Assembly (NCBI GenBank): GCA_031291235.1
Contig: JARLJL010000015.1
Coordinates: forward strand, 181,076 to 245,075
Length of the DNA: 64,000 bases
Source of the DNA: Sulfuriferula sp.
GTDB taxonomy: Bacteria; Pseudomonadota; Gammaproteobacteria; Burkholderiales; Sulfuriferulaceae
Direction: 5' to 3'
Part shown: positions 17,687 through 25,519 of the stretch, piece after piece
Layout of the letters: each line of letters begins with the position of its first letter
Numbering within the stretch: position 1 is the stretch's first letter
The notes under the pieces: model-generated
The model's database searches: none
Seen by the model: the letters and a program-made list of their open reading frames with translations, nothing else
What the model was told of the DNA's origin: nothing
Translations under genes and position numbers: made by a program

Positions 17687-18079
17687 TTAAAAACGTTTCA
17701 TAAAGGCAATGCCGTCCTCCCCAAGACGGCTATGGTACTGATAAGGAAAGTGCGAGTCTTTAATGTACGCACCGAGCAAGACAAGTGTGTCGTAGAGGTG
17801 TAAGCCTAACTCCATGACACACGTGGTTACTTCCTCCGACGTCGAAGGTTCCTTCTTCAGTTCCGTCCAGTACTCCACAAGCCGCATCATCGCGTGGTCT
17901 TTAGTGTGCAAACACGCAGTCAAGTTATCGAGGTGGTAATCCAACTCCACCGCAATTGCGCCATCACGCAGCCTGTGTAAATCATGCGGGTCCGACTCCA
18001 TCATGGCTAATCGGAGCGCATTCGTTAACTTCGGTAAATGCACCGACGCATCCACAAAGAGTAGACTCGGCCTGGTCAT
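17687..18079 (-). CDS. hypothetical helical protein (three-member family)
   Basis: 130 residues, GGGAGGGG before ATG. Almost entirely helical, with LDYHLDNLTACLHTKD then EYWTELKK and a C-terminal LGLHLYDTLVLLGAY. The same plan and spacing occur in the two overlapping genes at 58713 and 59062 (for example LNYLDDIIQCLEYAD), so this is one of three paralogues. Terminators lie on both sides. Function unknown. Confidence 0.72.
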   Translation of the reverse strand: MTRPSLLFVDASVHLPKLTNALRLAMMESDPHDLHRLRDGAIAVELDYHLDNLTACLHTKDHAMMRLVEYWTELKKEPSTSEEVTTCVMELGLHLYDTLVLLGAYIKDSHFPYQYHSRLGEDGIAFMKRF

Positions 18080-18097
18080 ACCCCTCCCTTGTTAATC

Positions 18098-18125
18098 GGC
18101 ATAAAGGGGAGCCAAAGCCCCCCTT
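18098..18125 (-). terminator. terminator with TTTATGCCG tail
   Basis: Minus-strand AAGGGGGG-CTTTGG-CTCCCCTT stem followed by TATGCCGATTAA (18104-18098). Ends the 292-residue gene. Confidence 0.65.
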
Positions 18126-18128
18126 CAA

Positions 18129-19007
18129 TTAGTCGAATCGAATGTTACGGAACAGTTCGTGCTTCAGTATCCACGGAAAGTTTTGATCGAGTTCTAAGCG
18201 GATACAGCGCAGAATCTCTTCCTCGGAAATCGTATCCTTAATCGGATGGTAAGGATGTCCGATGTTAAAGCGGAAGTCTTCATCGAACAGATTGACCGTG
18301 CCTGATACCTTACCCGGCCCCCACGCATCGCGATTGGTACTGCCATCGCCAACTGTCGTCTCGAAGAACGCCAGTCGTGACAGATTGATCTGCAAGAAAC
18401 TCTTCAACGCGACATTGCGCTTTAAAGGCGGCTTCTTGGGCGAGTGAAACAGTTCCAGCTGATCGTACTCATCAGTGGATGGTTCCAGATTCGCTGCTCT
18501 GACCATACCGACCGAGATCTTGTTCATCGGTTGCTGGTTGGTGGCTTCAAGGCGATCACGTGCGCCCCGTAACACCAGCTGCCAGCCTTCACCGAAGTAC
18601 TCACTGAAGTACGACTTCTCGGAGAGTTCCATCGCCGCTTTCAGAATCGCAGCGTTATACGTACCGAGCTTATTCTCACGCGAGGCTTCAGCCGTGCGGA
18701 AGTAGCGGTCCAATACAAATGGAATCTCGATGATGTCGAAGTCACCGGTTGCGGCATGGCGAGAACCACCACCGAGTTCAGACAACGCCTTGGGACTCCC
18801 GACGAACGGACCGAGTTGCGGTTTGACTACGCCTGCTCGGATATCCAAAATCCCAGCGGTCGGATCAGGCCGACTGGCAACGCTCGGCATGTGATTGCGT
18901 TTAAAGCGAAAGCAAATGTTGGGCAATCCACGAAACGTGTGGATACGGTAATCTGGAGTGATTGCACGCAGGCGAGCGATGTCGCCGACATTGATGGTTG
19001 CGCCCAT
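18129..19007 (-). CDS. hypothetical protein
   Basis: 292 residues beginning MGATINVGDIARLRAIT. A mixed alpha/beta protein with a long central helix (AAILKAAMELSEKSYFSEYF), a strand IEIPFVLDRYFR and an acidic helical C-terminus. It is bounded by hairpins at 19038-19060 and 18098-18125, so it seems to have its own transcript. No signal peptide, membrane segment or catalytic motif is apparent. Not recognised. Confidence 0.8.
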   Translation of the reverse strand: MGATINVGDIARLRAITPDYRIHTFRGLPNICFRFKRNHMPSVASRPDPTAGILDIRAGVVKPQLGPFVGSPKALSELGGGSRHAATGDFDIIEIPFVLDRYFRTAEASRENKLGTYNAAILKAAMELSEKSYFSEYFGEGWQLVLRGARDRLEATNQQPMNKISVGMVRAANLEPSTDEYDQLELFHSPKKPPLKRNVALKSFLQINLSRLAFFETTVGDGSTNRDAWGPGKVSGTVNLFDEDFRFNIGHPYHPIKDTISEEEILRCIRLELDQNFPWILKHELFRNIRFD

Positions 19008-19037
19008 GATGTCTCAAGAGATAGTAAATAAAAAAGA

Positions 19038-19060
19038 GGAGGGAACCCCCGTCCCCTCCC
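19038..19060 (-). terminator. terminator hairpin with T-run
   Basis: Minus-strand GGAGGGGACGGGGGTTCCCTCC stem followed by TCTTTTTTATTTAC. Ends the 96-residue gene. Confidence 0.7.
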
Positions 19061-19084
19061 AAAGGTACTACTTGGCAGAAACTG

Positions 19085-19375
19085 TTACAGCAACGGCAAC
19101 TTCTTGTACCGCAGGTTCGGCGTATCCTCGTACAACGGATGACCCTCACCCTTCATAATGCCGGCATCAGCAACCATAGCTTTCGCTTGGTTTTCTGTCC
19201 CCATGAATACGCCAATGGGTTTGTAGCCGGAAGAAGCCAGCGGATGATTCTCCGTCGAATCAGTCCACAACTTCTCAATCAAAAACACCTCTGATCCTTT
19301 AGCTTCAGCGGAGGCGATCATGTTCGCCCGCTCCGCCGCAGTCATTGGATCACCCATCCGAATGATCTCAGACAC
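19085..19375 (-). CDS. hypothetical protein
   Basis: 96 residues from GTG (19375) with AAGGAG 7 nt upstream. Sequence features: a helix AAERANMIASAEAKGSEV, a strand FLIEKLWTD, and a C-terminal NLRYKKLPLL. Last gene of a four-gene unit with the 58-residue gene, the HTH protein and possibly the 524-residue protein. Function not recognised. Confidence 0.75.
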   Translation of the reverse strand: MSEIIRMGDPMTAAERANMIASAEAKGSEVFLIEKLWTDSTENHPLASSGYKPIGVFMGTENQAKAMVADAGIMKGEGHPLYEDTPNLRYKKLPLL

Positions 19376-19384
19376 AACTACTCC

Positions 19385-19561
19385 TTACATGAAGTCTTTC
19401 AGTGGTCGGGGAGGAAGGCCCTTGGCGCGACGTTCCCGATTTACCTGATTCATGATGCTGCGACGATAAGAATCATTTTCGCGCTGCTTGGCGGCGGCTA
19501 ATTCAGCCAGTTGACGCAAATCGCCTTGGGCAGTCTTGATAAACGTCGGATCGTACGCCAT
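19385..19561 (-). CDS. small basic protein (58 aa)
   Basis: A strong AAGGAGGAG site precedes ATG at 19561; the frame encodes 58 residues, MAYDPTFIKTAQGDLRQLAE onward, ending RRAKGLPPRPLKDFM. Helical and basic in the middle, with a Pro-rich tail. It is tightly spaced between the HTH gene (9 nt) and the 96-residue gene (9 nt), which supports it as a real operon member. Function unknown. Confidence 0.75.
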   Translation of the reverse strand: MAYDPTFIKTAQGDLRQLAELAAAKQRENDSYRRSIMNQVNRERRAKGLPPRPLKDFM

Positions 19562-19570
19562 GACTCCTCC

Positions 19571-20089
19571 TTATTGCAGGGTCTGGCCACGCGCCTCGAC
19601 GAACGCCGCTTGCATGTCGAGCTTCTGGGCTTCGAAGTTCAACGCCGCAATCTTGAAGTCGCCGTCATGGATGATACGCGACTGACGCATGTCACTAGCA
19701 CGCAGCGAAGTACGCTTATCGATCTTGAACGGTTGGACGTTGCGGATGTAACCCAGATCCCGGTAGATGGTTGCCGGGGCGAGCTTCAGGAAGGTAGCGA
19801 TCTTCGTGCCGCTCATGCCCTGACGATACATCCGGGCGATGATGGGGATACGTTGCTCACGCGTGAGCCAGTAGGTGAACACCGGCCAGTAGCTGTTCAG
19901 GTCTTCCTCGATGAAGCAGGCGACCTGCACACGGTCCGCGATCATGATGGTGACCACGGCCATGTTCTCGAAGTACTCCACCATCAGGCGACAGAACTGC
20001 TTTGCCCGCGCTTTATCGCAACGCTCTTTGGCGATAGCGAGGTATTCTTCGAGGAAGTTACGTTGTGCTTCTTTCTTGATGGCTGCCAT
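19571..20089 (-). CDS. putative HTH DNA-binding protein
   Basis: 172 residues. Residues ~86-118 (ARMYRQGMSGTKIATFLKLA then PATIYRDLGYIRN) have the spacing of a helix-turn-helix with recognition helix PATIYRDLGYI. The N-terminal third is helical with a Cys and several Met/Val residues (MAVVTIMIADRVQ), and the last 50 residues are helical. A regulator or a DNA-recruiting protein is likely; it heads a short minus-strand unit after a non-coding gap of ~95 nt. The DNA target is unknown. Confidence 0.65.
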   Translation of the reverse strand: MAAIKKEAQRNFLEEYLAIAKERCDKARAKQFCRLMVEYFENMAVVTIMIADRVQVACFIEEDLNSYWPVFTYWLTREQRIPIIARMYRQGMSGTKIATFLKLAPATIYRDLGYIRNVQPFKIDKRTSLRASDMRQSRIIHDGDFKIAALNFEAQKLDMQAAFVEARGQTLQ

Positions 20090-20184
20090 TTTGAATGTTC
20101 CTTTAATTCGAATCGAGAGATAGTTAACTACACGAAGGTACTACAGAGGACTGGTCCTTAATCAGCCCCCTTACAGCAAACCGC

Positions 20185-21759
20185 TTAACACACAAACGTA
20201 TCGGGAGATTCAAACACTCGCGGCAACAACTGCCCATTCCAGTGCACGATGACTTGTGCGAGGTTCAGTGCGTGCAGGTCGCCCGACGCGAATTCAAACA
20301 GCACGACTTTCTTCCATCCCTTACGAGCAGCAACTTCTGCTGCCTTAGCGATGTGAATCAGGCTGATTTCCACCGTACCATTCTCGGGCAGATAGACGGT
20401 ACGAGTCTTGCCGTACCCTTCCACGATTGCGTACATACAGTCGTAGACGCCATGCATCAGCGCTGAATTGACGGCGTGTTGAACCCGGACTTTCTTCCAG
20501 TTCTTATCTACCTCAATCACCGTACCGCCAAAGGGAACTTCAGCGTAACGCTTTGCAACTTCCCGAGAGAGGAGGATGCCGTCTTCCGTCACGTTTGGTA
20601 AGCCCAACATTTCCGACGTTTGATCGTTCGCAATTTGCAGAGATTCCTCCAACGATACCGGTTGATCCGTGTACGGCTTGAGCATGTCGTTCAGACCGTC
20701 CAAGGTGTACGGGTAATCCTTATTGGTCTTCAGGTCAACCATCCGTCCACCCGGAATCCGGTACACCGTAAAGTCGTACTGCTTGGCGTACTTGATTACC
20801 AACTGCTCAAACCGCATCGAGTTGAACGGAGTCATCGGGATGTGGAGTAATTCACTGCGATCACTGGGTTCAACAGCAGTCCAATCGTCAGCGATCTTCT
20901 CCACCAGCGTCCCAAGCTCCGGGCTGAGCTTCAACGGTTCGATCTCCGGATTCGCGGCCGGAATCTTCGACAGATCCAACGGCTCGATCACGTGTTGATA
21001 CATCAGCGTGACGTCCATGTCCGGGAAATAAGGTTTGATTGAACGGATCATGAACCCCGTCATCTCCCCGTTGACGATCTCACGGTGCCAACCATCAGCG
21101 ACGTAGCCTTCCATGTGAATTTTTGACAGATCCGCTTGCGTGGCCGGACGACGTTCAACCTGAACGGTCTTGGTGTACGCATCCTGAAGGTTCTCCGGCA
21201 TCGATTCCAGAAGCTCCTTACGCTGCTGCATCCGAGCCGTGATGTCAGCTTCGACATTGACATTCCATTCATCCGCCACCGATTCAAGCTGAGCAACCAC
21301 ACCTTCAGCGTTGATGACTTGCTTGTGATTACCCAGAGGAACATCGGGGGTATGTTCCGTTGACATGAACTCCGAGTTAATCTCGGCCGGGAGATAGTTC
21401 GCTTCACCATTTGCCAACTCTTCGGTCAATAGCGTGACTTCCGAACCGGTATCGACCTTCGGCTTAGCCAGCCAATCCCGGAGGATTTGTGCTTGGTCGG
21501 GTTGGCCCAACATGTCATGGCAGATCGCCCAAACTTCATCGAGCTTACGGGCTGCCAGAATGGAATTCAGTGCTTCCCGGATTTCATCTTCCGGATTGTC
21601 GAACGCGAGCTTATCCTCGACCTTGCGTTCGATCACAGTCATACTGCGTACATCGAGGATGTATTTGAAGATGGCCAGCGAGCTTGCGTCAAATTGATTT
21701 TTGCTTTTCTCACCTGAACCGCTCGCAGCTGGTTTGCTGATGATTTCTTTATCTGCCAT
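20185..21759 (-). CDS. hypothetical protein
   Basis: 524 residues; AGGTACTC precedes ATG at 21759. An acidic, helical first half (SILAARKLDEVWAICHDMLG; NAEGVVAQLESVADEWNVNV) is followed by an alpha/beta half containing YDFTVYRIPGGRMVDLKTNK and AEVAARKGWKKVVLFEFASG, the latter resembling a Rossmann-like strand-helix pair. No cofactor motif can be named. It lies 30 nt downstream of the 198-residue gene and is probably co-transcribed with it. Function unknown. Confidence 0.8.
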   Translation of the reverse strand: MADKEIISKPAASGSGEKSKNQFDASSLAIFKYILDVRSMTVIERKVEDKLAFDNPEDEIREALNSILAARKLDEVWAICHDMLGQPDQAQILRDWLAKPKVDTGSEVTLLTEELANGEANYLPAEINSEFMSTEHTPDVPLGNHKQVINAEGVVAQLESVADEWNVNVEADITARMQQRKELLESMPENLQDAYTKTVQVERRPATQADLSKIHMEGYVADGWHREIVNGEMTGFMIRSIKPYFPDMDVTLMYQHVIEPLDLSKIPAANPEIEPLKLSPELGTLVEKIADDWTAVEPSDRSELLHIPMTPFNSMRFEQLVIKYAKQYDFTVYRIPGGRMVDLKTNKDYPYTLDGLNDMLKPYTDQPVSLEESLQIANDQTSEMLGLPNVTEDGILLSREVAKRYAEVPFGGTVIEVDKNWKKVRVQHAVNSALMHGVYDCMYAIVEGYGKTRTVYLPENGTVEISLIHIAKAAEVAARKGWKKVVLFEFASGDLHALNLAQVIVHWNGQLLPRVFESPDTFVC

Positions 21760-21789
21760 TTTGAGTACCTCAATATTTAGTTGGTTGAA

Positions 21790-22386
21790 TTAGTCGTTCT
21801 TCTTGAGATCGTTCTTACCGCCCTGGGTGCGGGTAGCTTCGAACGTATCCAACGATTTCTCAATCGAACTGGGTTTGGTTGCGCTCGGCCAGTGATCAGG
21901 AAAGAGGACTGGACTAAAGTCGCGTCTGATCCTGGTTTCGTGGGCAGCGATGTCCGCTTCCCGCTCATCGTTACTCCGCCATTTCGGCGCACGCACAAGC
22001 ATCTCGATCGACCAGGCGCGCCAGAGAATCCGGGTAGACTCATTAGCGTTGGTGGTCAAGATGACTTGTGGTTGGTTTTCACTGTAATCGACCGCTGAAG
22101 TCGCGTAGAGCACAGCTGCATTTTCAGCGCTGTAATCCCAACCCGTCTTCGCTTGCGCCAAGCTGGAATTACCAAAGTCGCGGAAGATCGCATCAAAGCG
22201 CCAGCCCGGTTCGTTGATTTCCTGTTTGATGCTGGTCAGGCCGTACACCTTCAACGGTTCAGGCATCGCTTCGATATCCTGCCAACCACCACCGGGAAGT
22301 GCTCGTTGTTTCCAACCGTTATCCAACACCAACACCAGCGATGTGGTAGGGCAGAAGGGATATTCGTTTGCGTTTGCTTCGCTCAT
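21790..22386 (-). CDS. hypothetical protein
   Basis: 198 residues starting MSEANANEYPFCPTTSLVLV. A Trp-rich beta domain (DNGWKQRALPGGGWQDIEAM; KTGWDYSAENAAVLYATSAV) runs to ~residue 140, then a charged, probably disordered tail ending in Lys/Asp. Preceded by a terminator for the upstream ATPase, so it opens a new unit. Not recognised. Confidence 0.78.
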   Translation of the reverse strand: MSEANANEYPFCPTTSLVLVLDNGWKQRALPGGGWQDIEAMPEPLKVYGLTSIKQEINEPGWRFDAIFRDFGNSSLAQAKTGWDYSAENAAVLYATSAVDYSENQPQVILTTNANESTRILWRAWSIEMLVRAPKWRSNDEREADIAAHETRIRRDFSPVLFPDHWPSATKPSSIEKSLDTFEATRTQGGKNDLKKND

Positions 22387-22414
22387 GCTTGACCTCGATA
22401 GATAGTAAATGAAG

Positions 22415-22436
22415 GGGGAGTCCCGAAGGACTCCCC
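22415..22436 (-). terminator. UUCG-loop terminator
   Basis: Minus-strand GGGGAGTCC-TTCG-GGACTCCCC perfect hairpin followed by CCTTCATTTACTATC. It lies just upstream of the 198-residue gene; the ATPase gene stops 108 nt upstream of it. Confidence 0.75.
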
Positions 22437-22543
22437 GGCCTACTCTGCGCTTCGCCCATCAGGTACTCGCGCAGTTTCCACCCGCTACAACACCTGCACC
22501 TACGGCCTTATGTAATTGACAAGGTCCGTGAAAAGTTAGCTTC

Positions 22544-23635
22544 TCACCGGGAATTACCGAAGCCCGGCTTACGCGCAAAGCGGTTGACACGTTGCACCGC
22601 TTTGCTTTCAGCACGCAAGACTTCCGCCAGCGTCCACGAGTTCTGGGCCCCCGGATCAAACTCCAGACGACCCATGTCCTTCGCAACTGCACCGGCTTCT
22701 TCAGCATTGAGCTTGCTGAAGTCCAGGATGTCGAAGCAACGCCCCACACGCAGAAGCGCTTCGTCGATCTTGTTGATATTCGCGAGATTGGTCGAGAAGA
22801 TCAGTTTCTTCTTCTTGCGACGCACCACGCCTTGCGTCTGATTGAGCAACGTCGCCATGAATGGGTTACCGTCTTCACGTTTTCCCAGCCACGCATCCAT
22901 GTCTTCGTAAGCCAGCAGCATGCCTTCCTGACGGAAGAAACCATTGACCAGATCGAGTGAACCAACCACGTCCGGATCGTAAGCCAGACGGCTTGATTCC
23001 TTGTGATGTACGCTGACGTAATGGAAGAGTGTCCGGATGAACGTGCTCTTGCCCGTACCTGCTTCGCCAATCAGAACCAAGACCGGTTCGTCCGATTCCA
23101 GATAAGACTTGAAGTATTCTTCGAAGCTGACCGGCAACCACGGGTAGAACGAAGGCTTGGCCAAAACAATTTCGCTCTCCGGTACGAACTCGTGATCGAA
23201 ATTGATCCCGCGACCGCCGCCGAAGGTAGATTGAGATTGCGCCGTCAGGATCGTCATTCCTTTCGTCTCAACCTTGTACGTCTTCGCCTTCTCTTCAATT
23301 GCAGCAGCTTCATCCGGGTCCCCAATCCCCGTCAGGTGGATGACGGTTGCACGTTCGTCGAAGTTCAGCAAAACAACCGGCGTGCCGTCGCCATCCGTCT
23401 TCACCATCACCGGCATGCTGCCGATCAGGGTTTTGATGTAACCGCGCGCGTCGAGCCAGTCGCGGAATTCCTTGACGCTCGCTTCGCCGTCATCCCCGCA
23501 GCTGGCCCACACATCCGTCTTCACTGTCTTCAGACCCTTACTCAGACGGTACAGACTCACCAGTTCAACCAGCGTGTCGCGTGAACCGTTCACAGTGGCG
23601 AGATTCAAATTGTCAATCAGAGTTTTGTTCAGCAT
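22544..23635 (-). CDS. AAA+ ATPase
   Basis: 363 residues from ATG at 23635 (GGAAG upstream); an upstream TTG reading adds six residues without a better site. Walker A GEAGTGKST at 190-198, Walker B LLAYEDMD at ~240-247, sensor 1 FSTN at ~280-283, and an arginine pair LLRVGRC at ~295-300, the BCS1/CDC48-like AAA arrangement. Residues 1-150 are an N-terminal substrate or adaptor domain that I do not recognise. Probably a ring-shaped ATPase that remodels a protein partner. The 28-residue membrane peptide gene lies just upstream in the same unit, a possible partner. Confidence 0.85.
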   Translation of the reverse strand: MLNKTLIDNLNLATVNGSRDTLVELVSLYRLSKGLKTVKTDVWASCGDDGEASVKEFRDWLDARGYIKTLIGSMPVMVKTDGDGTPVVLLNFDERATVIHLTGIGDPDEAAAIEEKAKTYKVETKGMTILTAQSQSTFGGGRGINFDHEFVPESEIVLAKPSFYPWLPVSFEEYFKSYLESDEPVLVLIGEAGTGKSTFIRTLFHYVSVHHKESSRLAYDPDVVGSLDLVNGFFRQEGMLLAYEDMDAWLGKREDGNPFMATLLNQTQGVVRRKKKKLIFSTNLANINKIDEALLRVGRCFDILDFSKLNAEEAGAVAKDMGRLEFDPGAQNSWTLAEVLRAESKAVQRVNRFARKPGFGNSR

Positions 23636-23675
23636 TTGATTTCTTTCTTCCAAGTTAGTGATATTTGAAAAGACC

Positions 23676-23762
23676 TTAGTCTTTCTTTTTGTTATTCATT
23701 TTACCGCCAATCCAAATGCCTACCGCGAGAAACACCAACAACCAGAACGCACCTACGAACAT
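23676..23762 (-). CDS. 28-residue single-span membrane peptide
   Basis: GGAGG lies 6 nt before ATG at 23762; the peptide begins MFVGAFWLLVFLAVGIWIGG and ends in a Lys/Asn-rich tail (KMNNKKKD). One transmembrane helix with a cytoplasmic basic end is clear. It starts 26 nt downstream of the TATGCCC motif of the preceding terminator and ends 41 nt before the ATPase ATG. Small for a gene, but the ribosome site, composition and placement support it. Confidence 0.65.
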   Translation of the reverse strand: MFVGAFWLLVFLAVGIWIGGKMNNKKKD

Positions 23763-23781
23763 ATCAGCCTCCAGAACGTTA

Positions 23782-23815
23782 GGGCATATTTCGGGGAAGC
23801 CGAAACTTCCCCGAA
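23782..23815 (-). terminator. terminator with ATATGCCC tail
   Basis: Minus-strand TTCGGGGAAG-TTTCGG-CTTCCCCGAA, ten base pairs, followed by ATATGCCCTAA (23788-23782). Confidence 0.7.
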
Positions 23816-23847
23816 GTAATTGATTACCTTACGGATATCACCGAGGT

Positions 23848-23874
23848 AATATGTGTTTGAATTATTCTAGGATC
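23848..23874 (-). promoter_or_regulatory. promoter-like motif, long form
   Basis: Minus-strand TAGAATAATTCAAACACATATT within a 27-nt block matching 58683-58709 at about 21 of 27 positions. It lies 86 nt upstream of the membrane-peptide gene. The unusual length of the match argues for a specific promoter. Confidence 0.5.
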
Positions 23875-24418
23875 ACTGATCCAGGATCTCATCCGTGACC
23901 ACCCCTTTCGAGTGCATCTCGGCTTCGTCCTTTTCGTGTTGCGACGGTTCGAGGTTCTTGGCCTTCCATTCCAGCACGAGTCGTTCCACCCAGCGGAACT
24001 GGTCGCCGATCTTGAAATGGGCCTTGGGGAATTTACCCTCGGCCTGCCAATTTGCAAGAGTGGAGCGCGAGATCTGGAGAATCTCCATGACCACGCGAGT
24101 GTTGATCATGCGGTCGGTTCGGATATCGAAGTACTCGCCGCTCTGAAAGCGGACTTTGTCTTCCCCGTTATCTTGCTCGACCGAATTAACTGCATCGCGC
24201 AACAGTCGCCCGTTCTTCACGGTGACGTCTGCACCTCTCAGATTACCGATGACCTGCCCAGGTTGGCCAATCGGCTCCAATCCGTCGAAGGTGCAGGACG
24301 GGTCGACGATGACCCTCGCGCCCGCTTTTTCGAGTTGACGGACCAAATCCGATGTGAGCGACGATACACCCGAGCCAACGGTACCTTTGATCATTACTTC
24401 AATTCGTCTTCCGGTCAT
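23873..24418 (-). CDS. degenerate P-loop domain fused to AlpA-type HTH
   Basis: 181 residues from ATG at 24418 (GGAGAAGAAC upstream; an earlier TTG is less likely). N-terminal EVMIKGTVGSGVSSLTSDLV has the strand-loop-helix shape of a P-loop but carries Val where the catalytic Lys should be. Residues ~103-152 (INTRVVMEILQISRSTLANW, then EGKFPKAHFKIGDQFRWVE) match AlpA/excisionase winged HTH proteins very well. DNA binding is likely; nucleotide hydrolysis is not. It may be a regulator or partition-like protein. Confidence 0.72.
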   Translation of the reverse strand: MTGRRIEVMIKGTVGSGVSSLTSDLVRQLEKAGARVIVDPSCTFDGLEPIGQPGQVIGNLRGADVTVKNGRLLRDAVNSVEQDNGEDKVRFQSGEYFDIRTDRMINTRVVMEILQISRSTLANWQAEGKFPKAHFKIGDQFRWVERLVLEWKAKNLEPSQHEKDEAEMHSKGVVTDEILDQ

Positions 24419-24466
24419 GTTCTTCTCCAATGTGGGTAGGTTCGTAACATGGACCGGATTGATAAA

Positions 24467-24943
24467 TTACCATTCCGCGTAAATCGGCATGCCTTCCATC
24501 GTAATGGCCAGTGCTTTGTCTTTGAGCCAATCTTCGATGTCAATCTTCTCGACCTTGACAATGTTCTCCTTCACGGTCTGAGTCGTCTTCCATTCGTTGT
24601 CCAAACCATTCTGGTCGTTGTTCACCTTTCTCCAACCATCCTTCTCATCATAGCGGATGGTGTACAGGATGATGGTGTACTTCTTGAACTGATCCAGAGT
24701 CGGCCTGTGCGTGCCCTTCATCGTCACCTTAATACCCTTACCGCTAGTCTTGTAGTGAGTCGTGTGGAAGTTCTTCTCTAGCATCGAAGCGAACGCTTGA
24801 CTGATTGCCTCGGCACGGCTCGTCGTCACATACAGGTTCTTATTGGATTCAGTACCGTCCCACTGAACCAGTTCGCCTGAGTGCTCGAACCCCGGCTTCA
24901 ATTCTTGTTGTTCGTACACCGAACCGTGATAGAGGTTTGTCAT
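24467..24943 (-). CDS. phage YHGS-motif protein (ADP-ribosyltransferase-like fold?)
   Basis: 158 residues. Begins MTNLYHGSVYEQQELKPGF and has LYVTTSRAEAISQAFASM at ~residues 38-55. A conserved Tyr-His-Gly-Ser after the first strand followed by L-Y-x-T-T with a helix is the pattern of small ART-fold families, but no catalytic Glu can be placed with confidence, so this is a weak suggestion. The C-terminal half is beta-rich and Lys-rich. It is the last gene before the structured non-coding locus at 24965-25515. Confidence 0.5.
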   Translation of the reverse strand: MTNLYHGSVYEQQELKPGFEHSGELVQWDGTESNKNLYVTTSRAEAISQAFASMLEKNFHTTHYKTSGKGIKVTMKGTHRPTLDQFKKYTIILYTIRYDEKDGWRKVNNDQNGLDNEWKTTQTVKENIVKVEKIDIEDWLKDKALAITMEGMPIYAEW

Positions 24944-24967
24944 GTTGTTTCCATTGTTTGGTTTGAC

Positions 24968-24997
24968 GGCATAAGGGGGAGGACCGAAGTCCTCCCC
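24968..24997 (-). terminator. UUCG-loop terminator with TTATGCCG tail
   Basis: Minus-strand GGGGAGGAC-TTCG-GTCCTCCCCC followed by TTATGCCG (24974-24968). It ends structured RNA candidate A. Confidence 0.8.
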
Positions 24998-25485
24998 TAC
25001 TCACACCGAAGCACAGAAGCAAAAGCTCAGTTACGATGTCAATTCCGTAGCGAGTGGAGGTCACATGAATCGACTGGGTCTTTGCGCTTCGAACGTACTT
25101 CCCACAATGAACTAAAAGGGTAAACCGGTTTCCCTCTAAGAGCATTGTAGGCTGCACGCTATATGCGGATAGAGCCGCGCGGAAGAGAAGCGAACCGAAG
25201 TCCGCATCAAACCCGCAATGCCACATGAACGGCGTGCCCGATTCCCCCAGGCTGCCGTGGCGCTCACCGAGCGAACAACTTGATAAGGTGTTAGCGACAC
25301 CCTACCCGTACCGTTTACCCAGGTCAGCCGCTATGCTGATGACTGGGAACTAGCGCTCACGCTTACACGGTAAGTTAGCGTGTCCGGATAACGACTCCGG
25401 CTTAGTGGAAACGCCGGCCACATCTGTCGCAGTTAAGCGGCCTCTAGCCCGAAAGGAGGAGGTTCAAGGCACTTACTACTGATGG

Positions 25486-25511
25486 CGGGGATTTCTCACA
25501 TATAATGGGGT
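25486..25511 (-). promoter_or_regulatory. shared 5' motif of non-coding locus A
   Basis: Minus-strand TACCCC-N5-ATATGTGAGAAATCCCCG. The corresponding block at locus B (28504-28534) reads TACCCC, then TATCATGTGCGAGAAAACCC. Located directly after the stop of the nuclease gene. Either a promoter or a conserved RNA 5' end. Confidence 0.45.
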
Positions 25512-25519
25512 ACTCTCCA

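Larger units (their letters stand above)
24965..25511 (-). ncRNA. structured non-coding RNA candidate A
   Basis: About 550 bases with no plausible gene between a nuclease gene and the YHGS gene. On the minus strand it opens with the TATATGTGAGAAATCCCCG motif and ends in a perfect UUCG terminator followed by TTATGCCG, so it looks like a complete transcription unit. Helices visible: CCGGC/GCCGG around 25400, CCGGA/TCCGG, CACG..CTTAC/GTAAGCGTG near 25360, CCCAG.TCAGC/GCTGA.CTGGG near 25320-25350, GGTGT/ACACC, and a self-complementary GGGAAACCGGTTTACCC near 25115-25131. No known RNA family can be named; large phage RNAs such as GOLLD or ROOL are the comparison to make. Confidence 0.5.

Noticed and set aside
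23873..24418. Kinase or other P-loop enzyme
   Set aside because: The catalytic Lys is replaced by Val and no Walker B strand is visible.
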